From Dehalococcoidales bacterium (GTDB taxonomy: Bacteria; Chloroflexota; Dehalococcoidia; Dehalococcoidales; Fen-1064), in contig CP070842.1 of NCBI GenBank assembly GCA_020342155.1, forward strand, positions 1-57,278: a DNA stretch of 57,278 nucleotides, given 5' to 3'. The position numbers and the translations under genes are program-made. Positions 1 through 8,270 of this stretch are shown here, one piece after another. The notes beneath the pieces are model-generated. The model had not been told where the DNA came from. It worked only from the letters and a program-made list of their open reading frames with translations, and did no database searches. Numbering within the stretch: the stretch's first letter is position 1; every line of letters begins with the position of its first letter.

Positions 1-257
1 GTTCTAATGCTCAAATGTTCCAAAGTTTGCTTCTAGGACCATGGATGTCAATGACCGGGAGTAAGAAAATGGTTGTTCTATCGGCAAAACCAAACAAAGG
101 CGATCTGGTCTTTATGAAAGAACTCATCGAAGCCGGTAAAGTAATTTCCGTTACAGACAGACGTTACCCGTTAAGTGAGGTTGCTGAAGCTATCCGGTAT
201 CTTGAGAAAGGACACGCCCAAGGAAAAGTAGTCATTACTGTGAAGCATAATGATTGA
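1..257 (+). CDS. Zinc-binding alcohol dehydrogenase family protein, C-terminal end (5' truncated)
   Basis: The reading frame is open from base 3 to the TGA ending at 257, so the gene begins before the window. About 84 residues are visible. They match the end of medium-chain dehydrogenase/reductases (quinone reductase-like): a hydrophobic strand (MVVLSAKPNKGDLVFMKELI), then the usual C-terminal run with a V-T-D-R-R-Y-P-L-S-E segment, A-x-x-Y-L-E-x-G-H-A-x-G-K and a final V-V-I-T-V strand. The family oxidises alcohols or reduces enones with NAD(P)H in the cytoplasm. The catalytic and Rossmann regions lie outside the window, so substrate and metal dependence cannot be judged. Confidence 0.8.
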   Translation, partial: SNAQMFQSLLLGPWMSMTGSKKMVVLSAKPNKGDLVFMKELIEAGKVISVTDRRYPLSEVAEAIRYLEKGHAQGKVVITVKHND

Positions 258-317
258 ATCTAGTAGCAATATCAGGTATGTTACTTAGAAATCTACAGAT
301 AAAAAGGGGGGACACTT

Positions 318-770
318 GTGACAAAGGAAACTTTCCTAACCGCACGTTGGAATAACTGGCTTACCCTGCTGATAGGTATTCCCATTCTGATCTATGGGAT
401 TGTCTACTTGTCCACTGATGTAACGTCAGCTTTTCCGTGGTTTATCGGGATAGCAGTTGCCGGGGCGGTCTACTGAACGGTTGTCGAATTGCATTGCTCC
501 AAGCGGTTCGCTTGGCAAAGGGAAACCGTAGGCGGCGAAGGTCCCGTTAAACCTAAGATTACTTCCCTGCCCAGCCTGGCTTTTTGGGCCTACAATGTAC
601 CCATCTATTGGTTACCCATAATACTTCCCTTCACCCCGGTAATGGACTACAATGCCGGCTTCATAGCTTTCTTCATAGTTATTATCGTGAGGTCTTTTGT
701 TAATTTTTGCAGGAACAACTTCCTCACGCTTGAGCAGGCTGAACGCTTCCCACTCCGAATACCTGGATGA
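318..770 (+). pseudogene. Small multi-pass membrane protein interrupted by an in-frame TGA
   Basis: A GTG at 318 follows a purine-rich ribosome-binding stretch (aaaaagggggg, 301-311) and opens a 52-codon frame ending at TGA 474-476. The same frame continues without another stop to 770. Part one has two hydrophobic segments (about residues 14-31 and 40-52); part two has two more (about residues 90-107 and 112-130). If the TGA is read as Trp, the result is one continuous protein of about 150 residues with four membrane segments. A nonsense mutation in a four-pass membrane protein is the simplest reading. A sequencing error or two separate small proteins are alternatives. I do not recognise the family. 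Confidence 0.5.
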
Positions 771-862
771 GGTAGAGGCAGTCCTACCATGAACCACGTA
801 GTAGTTCGTCAGTTAACCGGAATGACAATCGAGTCAGGTTTTATCGCATAATTTGGACACCT

Positions 863-1285
863 ATGTTGTATTGTCTAGGTAAAGGACTATTCTTCCTCAG
901 TAAGAAAGTGATGGACCACTTTAGCAATCCGCGAAACGTGGGGGTGATTGAAAATCCAGATGGTGTTGGATATATTGGTGATCCATCATATGGCTTTGAT
1001 CTCGAACTATATATCAAGGTCAAGGACAATACTATCACTGATGCCAAATTCAAAGCCTTTGGCTGTGCTACTACTATCGCCACCGTTTCTATGGTCAGCG
1101 AAATGCTCGAGGGCAGGAGCATAGAACAGGCTCTGGACATTTCTGGTGAAGAGATAGCCGAAGCTCTGGATGGATTACCACCGTCAAGGATGCGTAGCGC
1201 TGAACTAGGTCACGAACTCATAGAATCAGCTGTAAATGACTTTCTTCAAAAGAAAGGTGAGTCGAAACTCATACAAACGGTGTAA
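863..1285 (+). CDS. NifU/IscU-like protein lacking two cluster-ligand cysteines
   Basis: The N-terminal motif V-M-D-H-F-x-N-P-R-N-V-G and the central D-A-K-F-K-x-F-G-C identify the IscU/NifU N-terminal scaffold family, which assembles [2Fe-2S] clusters. In normal members three cysteines hold the cluster. Only the middle one (C68) is kept here. The first position (G-D-P-x-C-G) reads Y43, and the third (L-P-P-x-x-x-H-C-S) reads R111-S112. Length (140 aa) is normal. The true start may be GTG 908 or ATG 911, because homologs usually begin a few residues before V-M-D-H-F. No cysteine desulfurase is adjacent. It may be a degenerate scaffold or one with another role. Confidence 0.75.
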   Translation: MLYCLGKGLFFLSKKVMDHFSNPRNVGVIENPDGVGYIGDPSYGFDLELYIKVKDNTITDAKFKAFGCATTIATVSMVSEMLEGRSIEQALDISGEEIAEALDGLPPSRMRSAELGHELIESAVNDFLQKKGESKLIQTV

Positions 1286-1446
1286 AGGCAATCAAGCAGA
1301 GATAATGCTAACTATCACTTCGCTACTCGGTCAATCGTATGTGTAAAGGTACATACATCCCGATATCCGTTCAGTGTAACTAGCTCTATATCAGGCAGTA
1401 ACTGAACAGATAGAAAGTACTTACGGTTTCGAGAGGTCAGTCTTTA

Positions 1447-2883
1447 TCATGCTGGTGTTTCTAGAGCTTTGAGGACGTCGGATACAAAACGGGTGAGCCG
1501 GAAGCCACTCTGTCCCTGTTCGTCCATGATATCGAAACCGCGACGAACGATTACGACATTCCTTGAGGGAATAATCATAGAATATTGGCCACGAGCGCCA
1601 GCTGCGGTGTATACGCCCTCGGGCAAGCCCTGCTCGGGGCCAAAGAGCCAGAATTGAGCCCCGTAGCCACGTCCGTCTGGCATATTAGGCTGGTCGGGTG
1701 CCGGTGTAGCAACATATTTAGACCAACCTTCAGGAAGAATCCGTTCTCCATTCCAGACCCCATCATTAAGGTACAGAATGCCGAACCGGGCAAAGTCCCG
1801 GGCTGTGCTCCAGGCCTGACCGGACATCAGGAAGTCGCCATTCCAATCGGTTTCAGTGGTTGTTCGGGTCATCCCAATCTTCCAGAACAACTCCTGAAAA
1901 GGGAACAGGTGAAAACGGGCATCATCTCTGATAGCAGTACGTACGGCACGAACCGCTAGAATTGTGTCTGATCCGGCATAGACCCATCGCTTACCTGGCA
2001 TGCAGTCAACGATATTAACAACAGAGCGTTCAGTTGCAGCCACACCTCCAAAATACAGTTCTTGTTGAGGATTCCCGGCCCGTTCGGTATACAGGCCACT
2101 GCACATGTGTAACAGGTCATTTGTCGTGATTTGTCGTCGGGGATCCCCAGGTGTACGCCATTCGGGGAGTGGTGCCTTTTTATAGATATCCATTAGTCCC
2201 TGCTTCACAGCTGCACCAACAACTGATACGGCAAAGCCTTTGGCCGCTGAATTGGTTCGATGGGGTGTGTGAATGTCGTAGCCACGACTTTCATCGTAGC
2301 GTTCACTAATGATTCTACCGTCCTTAACGATAACTACTCCCCACGTAATTCCACCATAGACCTCTCCGTCAAACGCGTTCTTCACAACACGTTCCAATGC
2401 ATCAGCCTGTGGGGAGGGAAGCGTAACTGCCGCCTCCTTATCTCCCTGAGGCCACGGCTCGTCATCGGTGTTGGGTATAATAAGATCTTCCGGTAATCGT
2501 GGCAGGTATTTCACTGCATCCAGCGTAGCGCCAATGGGAAGCTGAGTTGAGCCAAGACCGGGTCGCCAAGCAGCGATACGCGGTGGCATATCCGGAAGAT
2601 AGGTTACCGCTACAGTCTTATTTCTTTCATCTATCTCAGCTGGCATTTCCGGGAAGAGGCTTTCCCACACAGGAGAAACGCCGGTAAACACATCAGCTTC
2701 AATCCTTTCCGTCGTGTGGCCGGCAGTAAAAATACCACTACAATAATACATAGCCTTGTAGGCTGCAGCCATAGCCCTGACATGACGTCTCGTGTTCATT
2801 CCGGGACGCCTTCTTGGCTCTCGCTGATCGACCGATGGGGATTTGGCTGTGTTCATGCTCTCTTTGCCGCTTTCTGCCATCAT
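1447..2883 (-). CDS. Serine hydrolase of the beta-lactamase (class C / 6-aminohexanoate-dimer hydrolase) family
   Basis: This 478-residue protein has the penicilloyl-serine transferase pattern. The nucleophile motif S-x-x-K appears as S-A-A-K in T-N-S-A-A-K-G. A tyrosine motif V-Y-A-G-S-D stands where YxN is usual, and G-A-R-G-Q replaces the HxG triad, as in NylB-type esterases and hydrolases. The N-terminal ~160 residues are an extra region without a clear signal peptide, so it is probably cytoplasmic. ATG 2883 and ATG 2880 are adjacent; the GGGAGG ribosome-binding site favours 2880. The substrate (ester, amide or peptide) cannot be told. It stands alone, on the strand opposite to its neighbours. 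Confidence 0.8.
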   Translation of the reverse strand: MMAESGKESMNTAKSPSVDQREPRRRPGMNTRRHVRAMAAAYKAMYYCSGIFTAGHTTERIEADVFTGVSPVWESLFPEMPAEIDERNKTVAVTYLPDMPPRIAAWRPGLGSTQLPIGATLDAVKYLPRLPEDLIIPNTDDEPWPQGDKEAAVTLPSPQADALERVVKNAFDGEVYGGITWGVVIVKDGRIISERYDESRGYDIHTPHRTNSAAKGFAVSVVGAAVKQGLMDIYKKAPLPEWRTPGDPRRQITTNDLLHMCSGLYTERAGNPQQELYFGGVAATERSVVNIVDCMPGKRWVYAGSDTILAVRAVRTAIRDDARFHLFPFQELFWKIGMTRTTTETDWNGDFLMSGQAWSTARDFARFGILYLNDGVWNGERILPEGWSKYVATPAPDQPNMPDGRGYGAQFWLFGPEQGLPEGVYTAAGARGQYSMIIPSRNVVIVRRGFDIMDEQGQSGFRLTRFVSDVLKALETPA

Positions 2884-3238
2884 TTCCTCCCGTATCGCTT
2901 GTTCAGGATCGTGGGATGGATAATCCGACCCATATTATACCATTCCCTTCCTTTATGGTGCTCCGACCGGCAGTAATCGTCGTTTCGTACCATCGATACC
3001 GCCGGAACCGTGAACCTGTATACCAAGTATGAAGAATATTCGTCAATATAGCGGTTAGCTATACTCCCCTTCCCCCACCTCGCCGGCGTAAATGCTCTGG
3101 AAAAACAGCTGCCTTGGATCAATAACTGGGCAGTTAACGGCCACCGTCGAATTTGAGGCTTGCAGATTGTCGGGGTAACATTTATCATGGGATAATAACT
3201 GATTCGTAATCTTCTAAGCATTGTGTTTTGAGGTAACC
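2884..3238. other. Intergenic region between divergent genes, holding dispersed repeat copy R1
   Basis: No convincing gene lies here. The stretch separates the divergent hydrolase and molybdenum-hydroxylase operon, so it must contain promoters for both, though I see no strong -35/-10 pair. It contains a diverged copy (R1) of a repeat also found near 17.3, 18.3 and 33.2 kb. Confidence 0.6.
3063..3110 (+). repeat. Dispersed repeat copy R1
   Basis: A C-rich lead (actccccttcccccacctcg) is followed by AAATGCTCTGG and an A-rich run. The same order occurs in copies R2 (17295) and R3 (18290). R1 diverges after CTCTGG: it lacks the GGCTCAAA ending. This is probably a decayed remnant of the same parent sequence. 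Confidence 0.5.
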
Positions 3239-4135
3239 ATGACCAGTATTCGCTCCATTGACAGGTTTGAATATAGAGCCCCCGGTTCTCTGGATGAGAC
3301 GCTAGATATACTTAAGACGAGTGGTACCGATGCCAAGGTTTTAGCCGGTGGTACAGACCTGATTCTGCAGATGAAACAAGGGCTAATACGTCCTTCTCTG
3401 GTCGTCGATGTAAAAAAAGTCCCTGAACTGAATAGGCTGGAATGGGACGAAGTCGGGGGGTTACACGTCGGCGCAGTCGTACCTCTGAATAAACTAGCGA
3501 CCTTTCCCGCAATATTGGAGCGGTACAATATTCTGGCCCAAGCTTGCTCTGTCATTGGTTCCGCGCAGGTGAGAAATCGGGGCACAATGGCGGGAAATAT
3601 CTGCAATGCCGCCCCTTCTGCAGATTCGGCACCTGCGTTGCTATGCCTGGGAGCCGGGGCTGTCGTGGCATCCAGCAACGGGGCCCGCTCAATTGACCTG
3701 AATGACTTTTTTGTGGCACCGGGTGAGACCGCTATCGGTGATGGTGAACTCATGGTGGAAATAGAGGTACCGACGCCTCCCCCTCATTCGGCGGGTTGCT
3801 ACATAAGGCATACCACCAGGGAGGAGATGGATATTGCTGTAGTCGGTGTGGCCTCTTTTTTAACCTTATCACCGCAAGATAAAACGTTGAAGGAAGCCCG
3901 CATCGCCTTGGGAGCAGTGGCCCCGACACCAGTACGGGCACATGGTGCTGAGGCGTTTCTAACTGGAAAATCTGTAACGCCGGATATTATTGAAGAGGTA
4001 GCCGAGAAAGCGGCAGCGGAAGCTAACCCAATCTCTGATTTACGCGGCTCGGCTGAATATCGCCGGGAGTTAGTAAGGGTATTAGTCCGGAGAACTCTGC
4101 GGGAGTCTTGTAGCGAGCTTGGGCTAATAGAGTAG
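3239..4135 (+). CDS. Molybdenum hydroxylase FAD-binding (medium) subunit, CoxM/XdhB type
   Basis: The 298-residue protein carries electrons from the [2Fe-2S] subunit to an acceptor through FAD. The two FAD-pyrophosphate motifs of the family are present: A-G-G-T-D-L near residue 39, and R-N-x-G-T-M-A-G-N-I-C-N-A-A-P-x-A-D near residue 108. A C-terminal CO-dehydrogenase flavoprotein domain follows. ATG 3239 is preferred over the upstream TTG 3221 because TGAGGT sits 5 nt before it. The 2Fe-2S subunit starts 5 bp downstream and the large subunit follows, the classical M-S-L order. The substrate is unknown. Confidence 0.9.
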   Translation: MTSIRSIDRFEYRAPGSLDETLDILKTSGTDAKVLAGGTDLILQMKQGLIRPSLVVDVKKVPELNRLEWDEVGGLHVGAVVPLNKLATFPAILERYNILAQACSVIGSAQVRNRGTMAGNICNAAPSADSAPALLCLGAGAVVASSNGARSIDLNDFFVAPGETAIGDGELMVEIEVPTPPPHSAGCYIRHTTREEMDIAVVGVASFLTLSPQDKTLKEARIALGAVAPTPVRAHGAEAFLTGKSVTPDIIEEVAEKAAAEANPISDLRGSAEYRRELVRVLVRRTLRESCSELGLIE

Positions 4136-4140
4136 AGTCT

Positions 4141-4590
4141 ATGAAAATAAAAGTAAATGGGCAGGACTATGAGATCACGGTAGAGCCGGGGCGTACCCTT
4201 CTGGATATCCTGCGGTATGAGCTCAGATTAACCGGCACCAAGGAGGGCTGTGGCACCGGGAGTTGCGGTTCCTGCACGGTCCTCCTGGATGGTGAGGCAG
4301 TCAACTCCTGCCTGGTCTTCGCCATCGAGGTCGAGGGGAAAGAAATCACCACCATCGAAGGGTTATCCCAGCAAGGAAAACTCCATCCTCTGCAGCAGGC
4401 CTTTATTGATGAAGGGGCGGTACAATGTGGCTTCTGCACACCGGGTGTCATTCTTACAGCGAAAGCTTTCCTGGACTCAAATCCTCATCCGACCGAACTG
4501 GAAATAAGACAGGCCATAGCAGGTAACCTTTGCCGGTGTACCGGCTATGATAAAATCGTTCGTGCCATCATGAGTGCAACTAATTCTTAG
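4141..4590 (+). CDS. Molybdenum hydroxylase [2Fe-2S] (small) subunit, CoxS/XdhC-small type
   Basis: This 149-residue protein has the two-cluster architecture of the xanthine oxidase family. The plant-type ferredoxin domain holds C37, C42, C45 and C57 (C-G-T-G-S-C-G-S-C spacing). The helical [2Fe-2S]-binding domain holds C96-x2-C99 and C131-x-C133 (C-G-F-C and C-R-C-T-G-Y). All eight ligands are intact. It passes electrons from the molybdenum centre to the FAD subunit encoded immediately upstream. It lies between the FAD and molybdopterin subunit genes with very short spacers, so the three are probably co-transcribed and form a heterotrimer or its dimer. Confidence 0.95.
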   Translation: MKIKVNGQDYEITVEPGRTLLDILRYELRLTGTKEGCGTGSCGSCTVLLDGEAVNSCLVFAIEVEGKEITTIEGLSQQGKLHPLQQAFIDEGAVQCGFCTPGVILTAKAFLDSNPHPTELEIRQAIAGNLCRCTGYDKIVRAIMSATNS

Positions 4591-4601
4591 AGAGGCTTAA
4601 C

Positions 4602-6851
4602 GTGGCAAAATACTCTGTTGTCGGCAAGCGTGTTCCCAGGATAGATGCTTTAAATAAGGTAACAGGAACAGCTGTCTATAGCGGTGATGTAATACTACCC
4701 GACATGCTCTACGGTAAGGTGCTCAGAAACCCGCATACCCACGCAATCATCCAGCGCCTGGACGTGACGAAAGCCCAAGCGCTGGAGGGGGTGAAGGCTG
4801 TAATCACGGCCTCCGATGTACCCGGGTATCAAAGCAGAAGCCCGTTACTGCTTGCTGAGATGCCTCATCTTGCTCAGGAAAAGGTAACCTATGCGGGACA
4901 ACCCGTGGCGGTGGTCGCCGCTACCAGCATCGAGATTGCAGAAAAGGCAGTTGATCTCATTGAGGTGGAATATGAGGAATTGCCCCCGATACTGGACGTT
5001 CTGGAGTCAATGAAGCCCGAAACACCACCCATCTATCCCGACTTATATACCAACTTCATCGCCAGCCCGCCGTCCGATGAAGACAGCACGCCGAGTAATA
5101 TTGCTTATCATATGGTTATCAATCGCGGTGATTTGGAGGCTGGTTTCAAGGAGGCCGACCTCATCCTGGAGAACACTTTTCGTACTCAGCCAGTTCACCA
5201 CGGTTATCTCGAACCGTTCGCCGCTGTTGCCAGCGTGGATATGGGTGGCAAGGTTATTGTATGGACACAAAGCCAGGGTGTTTTTACGGCACGCCAGATG
5301 ATAGCGGCATTTCTGGACCTACCGGCCAGCCGGGTTAACCTGGTACCGGTGGAGATTGGTGGAGCATTCGGTGGTAAGAGTTTTTTGGCGTTGGCACCTC
5401 TTTGTGCTTTATTAGCCCTGAAAACTGGACGTCCTGTCAGGATGGAGATGTCCAGAGACGAAGTAATCAAAGCTGCCCGTCCGGCTCCGGGGTCGGTAAC
5501 AACGATAAAGATGGGAGTCACGAAAGAAGGCTATATTACAGCTGCCTCGATTTCGCTTATATATGATGCCGGTGGTTTCCCGGAGATGTCTCACACTATG
5601 TTTGCCAGGGGGAATACCCTTAGTCACTATAAAATTCCTAACCTGAAAATCGAGGCATTTGATGTCCTGACCAACAAGGTACCGGTGACTTATTACAGAG
5701 CACCGGGAACACCTCAGAACCACTTTGCTGTAGAATCCCAGATGGACCTTATTGCCAGAGTCCTGGATATGGACCCGCTACAGCTACGTATTCAGAATAT
5801 AGCTGTCGAAGGTGACACTGCGCCTAGTGGCGAAATCTTACCCAAGGTAGGTTATAAAGAGACTCTGGAGAGAATGGCTGAATATCTTAAGGAAAAAGGC
5901 AGTCTTCAAGGAGATGACCAGGGTCGTGGGGTGGCCTGTGGCTTCTGGCATGGTGCCACCGTTACCTTCGGTGCCTATGTGCACATAAATATCGACGGTT
6001 CTGTTACGCTGGTCGTCGGGGTTACCGATGTGTCGGGGAGTCGCACCAGTATCGCCCAGATAGTAGCCGAGGAGTTTGGCATACCGATGGAGTCTGTGTC
6101 TGTGGTGGTCGGGGACACGGATACGGCCCCCTGGGCATCACCATCCGTGGGCAGTCAGACCATCTATTCCCTGAGCCAGGCTGTATATCGTGCCTGCCAG
6201 GACGCGAAGGAGCAGCTCAGACATCTGGCAGCGGCCAGGTTTGAGGTTGAGGCTTCCGGATTTGAATTTGCCAACGGGCGTCTTATATTTCAGGGGGATG
6301 CCGAGAAATCTATCGCTATTGGTTCATTGGCAAGGTACTCTATATCATTCCGGGGGGCGGGACCTGTTGTCGGGCGGGGCTCGATAGGCGGGCTTCCACC
6401 AGCGCCATCTGTCGCTGTCCATGCCGCTGATGTCGAGATTGACAAAGAGACAGGCAAGGTCAAGGTGCTCTCTTACGCCGTAGCCCAGGACGTCGGTCTG
6501 GCTGTCAATCCACTGTCAGTAGAAGGGCAGATACAGGGCGCCGTCACGCAGGGCATTGGCTGGGCTTTAATGGAGGGCTATCAGTTCGACCAGGGGAAAG
6601 TACAAAATGATACGTTGCTGGATTACCGCATGCCTACAGCTACCGATGTTCCTATGATAGACGCCTTGCTCGTTGAAGTCGGCTCTGACAGTGGAATTTA
6701 TGGCATAAGACATGTAGGTGAGCCTCCAATAGTAGGCGCTCTTGCGGCCATAGCTAACGCCATCCAGAGCGCCACGGGTGTAAGAATAAAGGAATTACCT
6801 ATGACGCCTGAGGCTATACTGAATGGTTTAAAAGAACAGAATAAGTCATAG
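4602..6851 (+). CDS. Molybdenum hydroxylase molybdopterin-binding (large) subunit
   Basis: The 749-residue catalytic subunit starts at GTG 4602, six bases after AGAGG. It has the aldehyde oxidase/xanthine dehydrogenase N-terminal domain (to about residue 130) and the molybdopterin-binding domain. Visible signatures are the glycine-rich G-G-A-F-G-G-K, the cofactor-proximal Y-R-A-P-G-T-P-Q, and G-E-P-P near the C-terminus with the presumed catalytic glutamate. The A-Y-x-C-S-F-R loop of aerobic form I CO dehydrogenase is absent, so it is not that enzyme. It should hydroxylate a heterocycle, aldehyde or aromatic CoA ester, but the substrate cannot be inferred. Maturation genes follow directly. 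Confidence 0.9.
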   Translation: MAKYSVVGKRVPRIDALNKVTGTAVYSGDVILPDMLYGKVLRNPHTHAIIQRLDVTKAQALEGVKAVITASDVPGYQSRSPLLLAEMPHLAQEKVTYAGQPVAVVAATSIEIAEKAVDLIEVEYEELPPILDVLESMKPETPPIYPDLYTNFIASPPSDEDSTPSNIAYHMVINRGDLEAGFKEADLILENTFRTQPVHHGYLEPFAAVASVDMGGKVIVWTQSQGVFTARQMIAAFLDLPASRVNLVPVEIGGAFGGKSFLALAPLCALLALKTGRPVRMEMSRDEVIKAARPAPGSVTTIKMGVTKEGYITAASISLIYDAGGFPEMSHTMFARGNTLSHYKIPNLKIEAFDVLTNKVPVTYYRAPGTPQNHFAVESQMDLIARVLDMDPLQLRIQNIAVEGDTAPSGEILPKVGYKETLERMAEYLKEKGSLQGDDQGRGVACGFWHGATVTFGAYVHINIDGSVTLVVGVTDVSGSRTSIAQIVAEEFGIPMESVSVVVGDTDTAPWASPSVGSQTIYSLSQAVYRACQDAKEQLRHLAAARFEVEASGFEFANGRLIFQGDAEKSIAIGSLARYSISFRGAGPVVGRGSIGGLPPAPSVAVHAADVEIDKETGKVKVLSYAVAQDVGLAVNPLSVEGQIQGAVTQGIGWALMEGYQFDQGKVQNDTLLDYRMPTATDVPMIDALLVEVGSDSGIYGIRHVGEPPIVGALAAIANAIQSATGVRIKELPMTPEAILNGLKEQNKS

Positions 6852-6918
6852 AGAAATTACCGTTGCTGCCAGCGCGATTCGTCCACGTCTTTGCGGACTC
6901 CATAGCCTTATTTATTAG

Positions 6919-7194
6919 ATGAGCATAAAGGTTAACGTAGGACCTCTATTACAGGAATACTCTGACATTCCCGGCAATCTCGAAGTCAATGGGAGCACAG
7001 TCGGTCAGTGCCTGGATGACCTTATCAGGCAGTATCCGGAGTCAAGGAATTGGTTGTTTGACGAGGGCGGGCTGTTGCGTGTTGTGATAAGTATCAACAA
7101 CATCGAAACGGTTACGCTTGATAAGGAAGGCCTCGACCGGATTCTCAAAGCTGGCGACGAACTACAAATATTCGCCGTGGTTAGTGGCGGCTAA
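6919..7194 (+). CDS. MoaD/ThiS-family ubiquitin-like sulfur carrier
   Basis: This 91-residue protein has the beta-grasp composition of MoaD and ends in V-V-S-G-G. The terminal Gly-Gly is what gets adenylated and thiocarboxylated in sulfur carriers. MoaD supplies the dithiolene sulfurs of molybdopterin together with MoaE. Its position between a molybdenum hydroxylase and XdhC-like and MocA-like genes supports a cofactor role, perhaps a dedicated carrier for this operon. No moaE or activating E1-like gene is nearby. The start lacks a clear Shine-Dalgarno sequence, and the 67-bp gap before it holds no obvious terminator. Confidence 0.85.
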   Translation: MSIKVNVGPLLQEYSDIPGNLEVNGSTVGQCLDDLIRQYPESRNWLFDEGGLLRVVISINNIETVTLDKEGLDRILKAGDELQIFAVVSGG

Positions 7195-7211
7195 TCAGGT
7201 ACAGGTGACTC

Positions 7212-8270
7212 ATGAATACAGACATACTTGTTCCCAAAGTAGTCTTTGAGCAACTCGAGAGCGGCCACCCTGTAGTGCTGGTATCGGTAGTGGATGTACA
7301 GGGCTCGTCTCCCCGGCATCAAGGAGCAAAAATGGTGATCAGTAACGACGGGCAAAGCTACGGCACCATTGGTGGTAGCTTGTTTGAAGCTAGGGCTATA
7401 CAGGAAGCCAGGGATATTCTTGCTGCACACAGGTCGAAATTTATGGACTTCGACCTCGCCGACAACGGGGTAGATTCTACCGGTATGATCTGTGGTGGGA
7501 AAGCCGTAGTCCTGCTGGACTATATATCGGTTGCCAAAGAGAATATTGAACTCTTCCGGTACTGGCATGACGAAGCTATAGCTGGCAACTGTTTCTATTT
7601 CCTCACCCATGTAAGTGATGTAAAAGGGGAAATAAGTATCTCCGGCCACTCATTGTTATTTCGTGACGGCCAAGTGCTCGGGTATTCCCCTTTAACTGTC
7701 TCCCAGCTTAATAAGATAAAAACAGAATTGCGCCATATTTCGAGTACAATCATTATACCGGTAGAGAATACCCATGTCGTCGTGGACCCGATACGCAATT
7801 TAAAGACCCTTTATTGCTTCGGTGCCGGACATGTTGCTGTACCGACAGCCCATATGGCTGCCGTCGTAGGTTTTCGTGTGATAGTGATAGATGACCGGGT
7901 CGAATTTGCTAATACAGAACGTTTCCCTGACGCCGAACAGATTTATGTGATAAAGGATTACGGCGGGGCACTTAAGCGACTGGAAGTCGATAAAGACTCT
8001 TTTATTGTTATCATGACACGGGGGCACCAGTATGATGGGGTAGTCTTGGAGCAGGCATTGAAAACCGAGGCAAGCTACATCGGCATGATAAGCAGTCGTA
8101 CAAAAAGGGATACCATGTACCAGGCAATGCTGATTGAAGGAATCAAGAAGCAAGAACTGGAGCGTGTTCACTCTCCTATTGGGATAGACATCGGAAGTGA
8201 GACGCCCGAAGAAATTGCGGTTAGCATTGTAGCTGAGTTGATTAAAGAACGGGCGAGGAGGGTGAAATGA
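7212..8270 (+). CDS. XdhC/CoxI-family molybdenum cofactor maturation protein
   Basis: The 352-residue protein has the two family domains. The N-terminal XdhC/CoxI region includes V-x-G-S-S-P-R-x-x-G-A-K-M near residue 29 and the segment G-T-I-G-G-S. The C-terminal Rossmann domain has F-G-A-G-H-V-A near residue 204, I-V-I-M-T-R-G-H, and Y-I-G-M-I-S-S-R. XdhC proteins bind molybdenum cofactor and promote its sulfuration and insertion into molybdenum hydroxylases. It overlaps the downstream MocA-like gene by 4 bp, so translation is probably coupled. It follows the sulfur carrier by only 17 bp. Confidence 0.9.
   Translation: MNTDILVPKVVFEQLESGHPVVLVSVVDVQGSSPRHQGAKMVISNDGQSYGTIGGSLFEARAIQEARDILAAHRSKFMDFDLADNGVDSTGMICGGKAVVLLDYISVAKENIELFRYWHDEAIAGNCFYFLTHVSDVKGEISISGHSLLFRDGQVLGYSPLTVSQLNKIKTELRHISSTIIIPVENTHVVVDPIRNLKTLYCFGAGHVAVPTAHMAAVVGFRVIVIDDRVEFANTERFPDAEQIYVIKDYGGALKRLEVDKDSFIVIMTRGHQYDGVVLEQALKTEASYIGMISSRTKRDTMYQAMLIEGIKKQELERVHSPIGIDIGSETPEEIAVSIVAELIKERARRVK

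Noticed and set aside
4602-6851. Aerobic CO dehydrogenase large subunit (CoxL form I)
   Set aside because: The active-site loop A-Y-x-C-S-F-R is absent; the equivalent region reads Y-R-A-P-G-T-P-Q. Only the broader family can be claimed.
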